Shown one piece after another: positions 61,542 through 64,000 of a stretch of 64,000 nt of DNA (its first letter is position 1; the number at the start of each line of letters is the position of its first letter). The notes beneath the pieces are model-generated. The model searched no databases. It was not told the DNA's origin and saw only the letters and a list, made by a program, of their open reading frames with translations. The position numbers and the translations under genes were made by a program. The DNA is taken from positions 186,001-250,000 of the forward strand of contig NZ_CP029833.1 in assembly GCF_003233655.1 (NCBI RefSeq), read 5' to 3'. This DNA is from Azospirillum ramasamyi. GTDB lineage: Bacteria > Pseudomonadota > Alphaproteobacteria > Azospirillales > Azospirillaceae.

Positions 61542-63164
61542 ATGACCGCCGCCCCGCTCCCCTCCACCTCGGCCGACGACGTCGCCAACTTGCGCGCTGC
61601 CTTGGCGCAGGCCGAGGCGCGGGCGGATGCGGCGGAAGCCGAAGCGGCGCGGGCCAAGGCGATGGCGTCGAACACCGAGGCGCTGATCGCCGGCCTGAAG
61701 CTGGAAATCGAGAAACTCCGGCGCGAACTCTACGGGACGCGCTCCGAGCGCAAGGCGCGTCTGCTGGACCAGTTGGAGTTCCAGCTCGAAGAGTTGGAAG
61801 CGACGGCCAGCGAGGACGAACTGGCGGCCGAGCAGGCCGCTGCCAAAACCACCGCGGTGGCGGCCTTTACCCGCAAACGGCCATCACGCCAACCCTTCCC
61901 CGACCACCTGCCGCGCGAGCGCGTCGTTGTGCCGGCACCGGCGAGCTGCCCGTGCTGCGGCTCGGACAAGCTGTGCAAGCTGGGCGAGACGATCACCGAG
62001 ACGCTGGAGGTGATCCCGCGCCAGTGGAAGGTGATCCAGACGGTGCGGGAACGGTTCTCCTGCCGGGCCTGCGAGACGATCAGCCAGCCGCCGGCGCCGT
62101 TCCACGCCACCCCACGGGGCTGGGCCGGCCCCAACCTGCTGGCCACCCTCCTGTTCGAGAAGTTCGGCCAGCATCAGCCGCTGAACCGGCAGGCCGAACG
62201 CTTTGCGCGCGAGGGCGTGCCGCTCAGCCTGTCCACCCTGGCCGACCAGGTGGGCGCCGCCGCCGCGGTGCTGAAGCCGCTGCACGACCTGATCGCTTCG
62301 CATGTACTGGCGGCGGATCGGCTGCATGGAGACGACACGCCCGTGCCCGTGCTGGCCAAAGGCAAGACCGACACCGGGCGGCTGTGGGTGTATGTGCGTG
62401 ATGACCGGCCGTTTGCCGGCCAAGCCCCACCGGCAGCGCTGTTCCACTATTCGCGAGACCGCAAGGGCGAGCATCCCGAACGGCACCTGGCCGGCTTCAC
62501 GGGCTGGCTGCAGGCCGATGCGTTCGCCGGCTATAACCGGCTGTACGAACCTGAGCGCCGACCGGGGCCGATCAGCGCCGCACTGTGCTGGGCGCATGCC
62601 CGGCGCGGCTTCTTCAAGCTGGCCGACATCGCCGCGAACACCAGACGCGGCAAGGATGCCCCGCCGATCTCACCGCTGGCGCTGGAGGCCGTGACCCACA
62701 TCGACGCCCTCTTCGATCTCGAGCGCGCCCTGAACGGCAAGCCCGCGGCCGAGCGGCTGGCGGCCCGCCAGGAGCACGGCGTCGCCCTGGTGGCCACGCT
62801 GGAGAACTGGATGCGGACGGAGCGCGCCCGGCTCTCCCGCCATGCCCCCGTGGCCAAGGCGATGGACTACATGCTGACGCGCTGGGACGGCTTCACGCGC
62901 TTCCTCGGCGACGGCCGGCTGTGTCTCACGAACAACGCCGCCGAACGCGGCCTGCGCGGGATCGCCCTGGGCAGAAAGGCGTGGCTGTTCTGCGGCTCCG
63001 ATCGCGGCGGGCAGCGGGCGGCGATCATGTACGGCCTGATCACCACCGCCAAGCTCAACGAAGTTGACCCGCAGGCGTGGCTGGCCGACGTGCTGGCCCG
63101 CATCGCCGACCTGCCGCAGAACCGCCTGCCCGAACTGCTGCCCTGGAACTGGAAGGCAATCTGA
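61542..63164 (+). CDS. tnpC: IS66 transposase TnpC
   Basis: A 540-residue transposase. An N-terminal coiled-coil (ALAQAEARADAAEAEAARAKAM, leucine-zipper-like) precedes a zinc-binding domain with CPCCGSDKLCKLGETITETLEVIPRQWKV and CRAC, then the DDE domain: AADRLHGDDTPVPVL, LQADAFAGYNRLY and the late Glu in NNAAERGLRGIALGRKAWLFCGS. All regions are complete, so the element looks functional. Confidence 0.97.
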   Translation: MTAAPLPSTSADDVANLRAALAQAEARADAAEAEAARAKAMASNTEALIAGLKLEIEKLRRELYGTRSERKARLLDQLEFQLEELEATASEDELAAEQAAAKTTAVAAFTRKRPSRQPFPDHLPRERVVVPAPASCPCCGSDKLCKLGETITETLEVIPRQWKVIQTVRERFSCRACETISQPPAPFHATPRGWAGPNLLATLLFEKFGQHQPLNRQAERFAREGVPLSLSTLADQVGAAAAVLKPLHDLIASHVLAADRLHGDDTPVPVLAKGKTDTGRLWVYVRDDRPFAGQAPPAALFHYSRDRKGEHPERHLAGFTGWLQADAFAGYNRLYEPERRPGPISAALCWAHARRGFFKLADIAANTRRGKDAPPISPLALEAVTHIDALFDLERALNGKPAAERLAARQEHGVALVATLENWMRTERARLSRHAPVAKAMDYMLTRWDGFTRFLGDGRLCLTNNAAERGLRGIALGRKAWLFCGSDRGGQRAAIMYGLITTAKLNEVDPQAWLADVLARIADLPQNRLPELLPWNWKAI

Positions 63165-63346
63165 CTGCGGCACTCACCGGATGCGTACGCTACGAACGGC
63201 GCGCCGACATCTTCACTGCCTTTCACCATATCGCGGCCAGCCTCATCTGCTGGCGCTTCGTCCAGAGATGGTTCTGTTAGGCGCTCTTAGAGTGTGCTCG
63301 CGTCACGCGGAATCGCTTGGAGCGTGAATCATATGGACAGCCATAA

Positions 63347-63394
63347 GCTTAGAATCTGTCTGGTGTCTCAATGAGCGCCAGAGAGATTCTAAGC
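63347..63394. repeat. Long imperfect hairpin next to the sulfotransferase gene
   Basis: GCTTAGAATCTGTCTGG (63347-63363) pairs with CCAGAGAGATTCTAAGC (63378-63394) over 17 bp with one mismatch; the 14-base loop contains a further CTCA/TGAG pair. It lies between IS copy 3 and the 3' end of the sulfotransferase gene. No T tract follows, so it may be a terminator variant or part of a small mobile palindrome. The rest of 63287-63464 shows no gene. Confidence 0.55.
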
Positions 63395-63464
63395 ACGCGC
63401 CCGATTCTGTCGAACACATGAGGAGCTTCCTCCCCTCTGCCCGCCAAAGGGAAACTGCCAAGCT

Positions 63465-64000
63465 CTACCGCCAATGTGAGACGATCTGTGAGGGAGGCTT
63501 GTCGAGCGATCGACTGTTCCCAGCGACAGCGCTGTCATCGCCGTAGCCGAGCCTGCTCATCCAATCACCATGCCGTTCCCACAGGACATGCAGATCGTCA
63601 GCTGTCCATTCAGCCAGATTGGCTTGGTCCGAAGCAGTGCGGAAAAAGGTCGGCAGCAGCTCTTTCTGACTTTCGAACGGATTCTGCCAAGCTGCGACGA
63701 CAGGCATTTTCAGGAAATCCGAAATCAGGGCAATGATGCGATCAGGCTCGCTCAGGATTTCCTCATAACGCAGAAACAACGTATGCGGCCGGTCGAGCGG
63801 ATGCCAAGCATCCAGATTGCTGCTCCAATCGCTCCCGAAGGATTGACCATCGATCAGTTGGGGGATGCTGAAATCCGCGCGGGTCAGCGGATGCGACCTG
63901 AAATAATGAAACTGTGATATGATTGCCGACCGTGGATCGCGGACGATGTAGATAGCCGGATTGTCATCCTGAGCCGGTCCATGCGTTTTCACCAGGTTGA
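63465..64000 (-). CDS. Sulfotransferase family protein, 5' end outside window
   Basis: The C-terminal 178 or so residues of a PAPS-dependent sulfotransferase. The frame continues off the window end (NLVKTHGPAQ), where KTH is part of the 5'-phosphosulfate-binding loop. The 3'-phosphate-binding motif is AIYIVRDPRSAIISQFHYFRS, and LFLRYEEILSEPDRIIALISDFL is typical of the family. The enzyme probably sulfates a small molecule or glycan; the nearby TPR/glycosyltransferase-like gene would suit glycan modification, which is inference. Confidence 0.85.
   Translation of the reverse strand, partial: NLVKTHGPAQDDNPAIYIVRDPRSAIISQFHYFRSHPLTRADFSIPQLIDGQSFGSDWSSNLDAWHPLDRPHTLFLRYEEILSEPDRIIALISDFLKMPVVAAWQNPFESQKELLPTFFRTASDQANLAEWTADDLHVLWERHGDWMSRLGYGDDSAVAGNSRSLDKPPSQIVSHWR

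Larger units (their letters stand above)
60611..63188 (+). mobile_element. IS66-family insertion sequence (2578 bp)
   Basis: Terminal inverted repeats GTACGCCTCCGGTGAGTGCC (left) and the complement of GTACGCATCCGGTGAGTGCC (right), differing at one base. Flanked by a perfect 8-bp duplication GCTACGAA (60603-60610 and 63189-63196), as expected for IS66. It contains the three canonical genes tnpA, tnpB and tnpC. Confidence 0.97.
59889..63280 (+). pseudogene. IS5-family transposase of copy 3, disrupted
   Basis: First frame 59889-60320 is intact. The second frame is cut by IS66 at 60610 within RRIAVRYE, after which it reads six foreign codons to a stop; the remaining C-terminal codons (RRADIFTAFHHIAASLICWR and on) are at 63197-63280. 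The element cannot make full transposase. Confidence 0.88.
59849..63286 (+). mobile_element. IS5-family insertion sequence, copy 3, interrupted by IS66
   Basis: Left part 59849-60610 and right part 63189-63286 are the same 852-bp element once the IS66 insertion and its 8-bp duplication are removed. Left flank is TAA (59846-59848), right flank TTA (63287-63289); the mismatch suggests its flanks are no longer the original pair. Confidence 0.9.

Noticed and set aside
1..64000. CRISPR arrays and riboswitches
   Set aside because: No regularly spaced direct repeats of CRISPR type were seen, and no leader resembling a known riboswitch was recognised in the gaps examined by eye.

Overview
The window is high-GC alphaproteobacterial chromosome, most probably Azospirillum or a close relative in the Rhodospirillales/Azospirillaceae. 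Three things point there: the order hisG-hisD-UPF0262-LMW phosphatase-infA-maf-rng-yacG-tRNA-Phe, a GapR (DUF2312) gene, and a PII protein that reads like the Azospirillum GlnZ paralogue, followed by a class I aminotransferase. The genus assignment rests on remembered family sequences and gene order; no search was run.

Layout. 1-9.5 kb: end of a histidine operon, a hybrid histidine kinase, an SLT-domain protein, and the infA-maf-rng-yacG cluster ending in tRNA-Phe. 9.6-17.4 kb: DUF3750, cysE, the divergent pobR-like/pobA pair for 4-hydroxybenzoate, a Lin0512 protein, an SsuABC/TauABC-type transporter and a DUF1330 gene. 17.4-28.7 kb: proton-translocating transhydrogenase (pntA1-pntA2-pntB), gapR, a BMP-type lipoprotein/ATPase pair without local permeases, LysE and DedA membrane proteins, an HdeD protein, lolA and a UbiH-type hydroxylase. 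28.7-37.3 kb: glnZ, DUF2239, an aminotransferase, ftsK, a 24-residue peptide ORF, and the divergent znuCB/znuA zinc uptake locus around a Zur-like palindrome. 39.5-57 kb: dapB, an HD-GYP response regulator, LysE, a GH17 membrane protein, ferredoxin-NADP reductase, a RamB-like regulator divergent from isocitrate lyase, a DJ-1-like protein, a chemotaxis receptor, tyrA, and the oxyR/ahpC/ahpF peroxide-defence locus.

Two A+T-rich accessory patches interrupt this backbone (about 37.3-39.4 kb and 57-64 kb), and both are shaped by insertion sequences. Three 852-bp copies of one IS5-family element are present. Copy 1 sits inside the signal-peptide codons of a secreted-protein gene: removing it with one 3-bp duplication restores the reading frame exactly. 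Copy 3 carries a complete IS66-family element with a perfect 8-bp target duplication. Copies 2 and 3 are inverted around a TPR/glycosyltransferase-like gene. The two halves of one rho-independent terminator lie on the outer side of copy 2 and the inner side of copy 3, which implies that the intervening 2 kb was inverted by recombination between the two IS copies. The window ends in a truncated sulfotransferase gene.

No CRISPR array, prophage or recognisable defence system was seen. The most unusual items are the terminator-splitting inversion, the IS-interrupted secreted gene, the TisB-like 24-residue peptide ORF between ftsK and znuB, the Zur-like operator abutting the znuC start codon, TTTACAAAC repeats in front of isocitrate lyase, and a repeated 15-bp-arm hairpin used after znuA and dapB.
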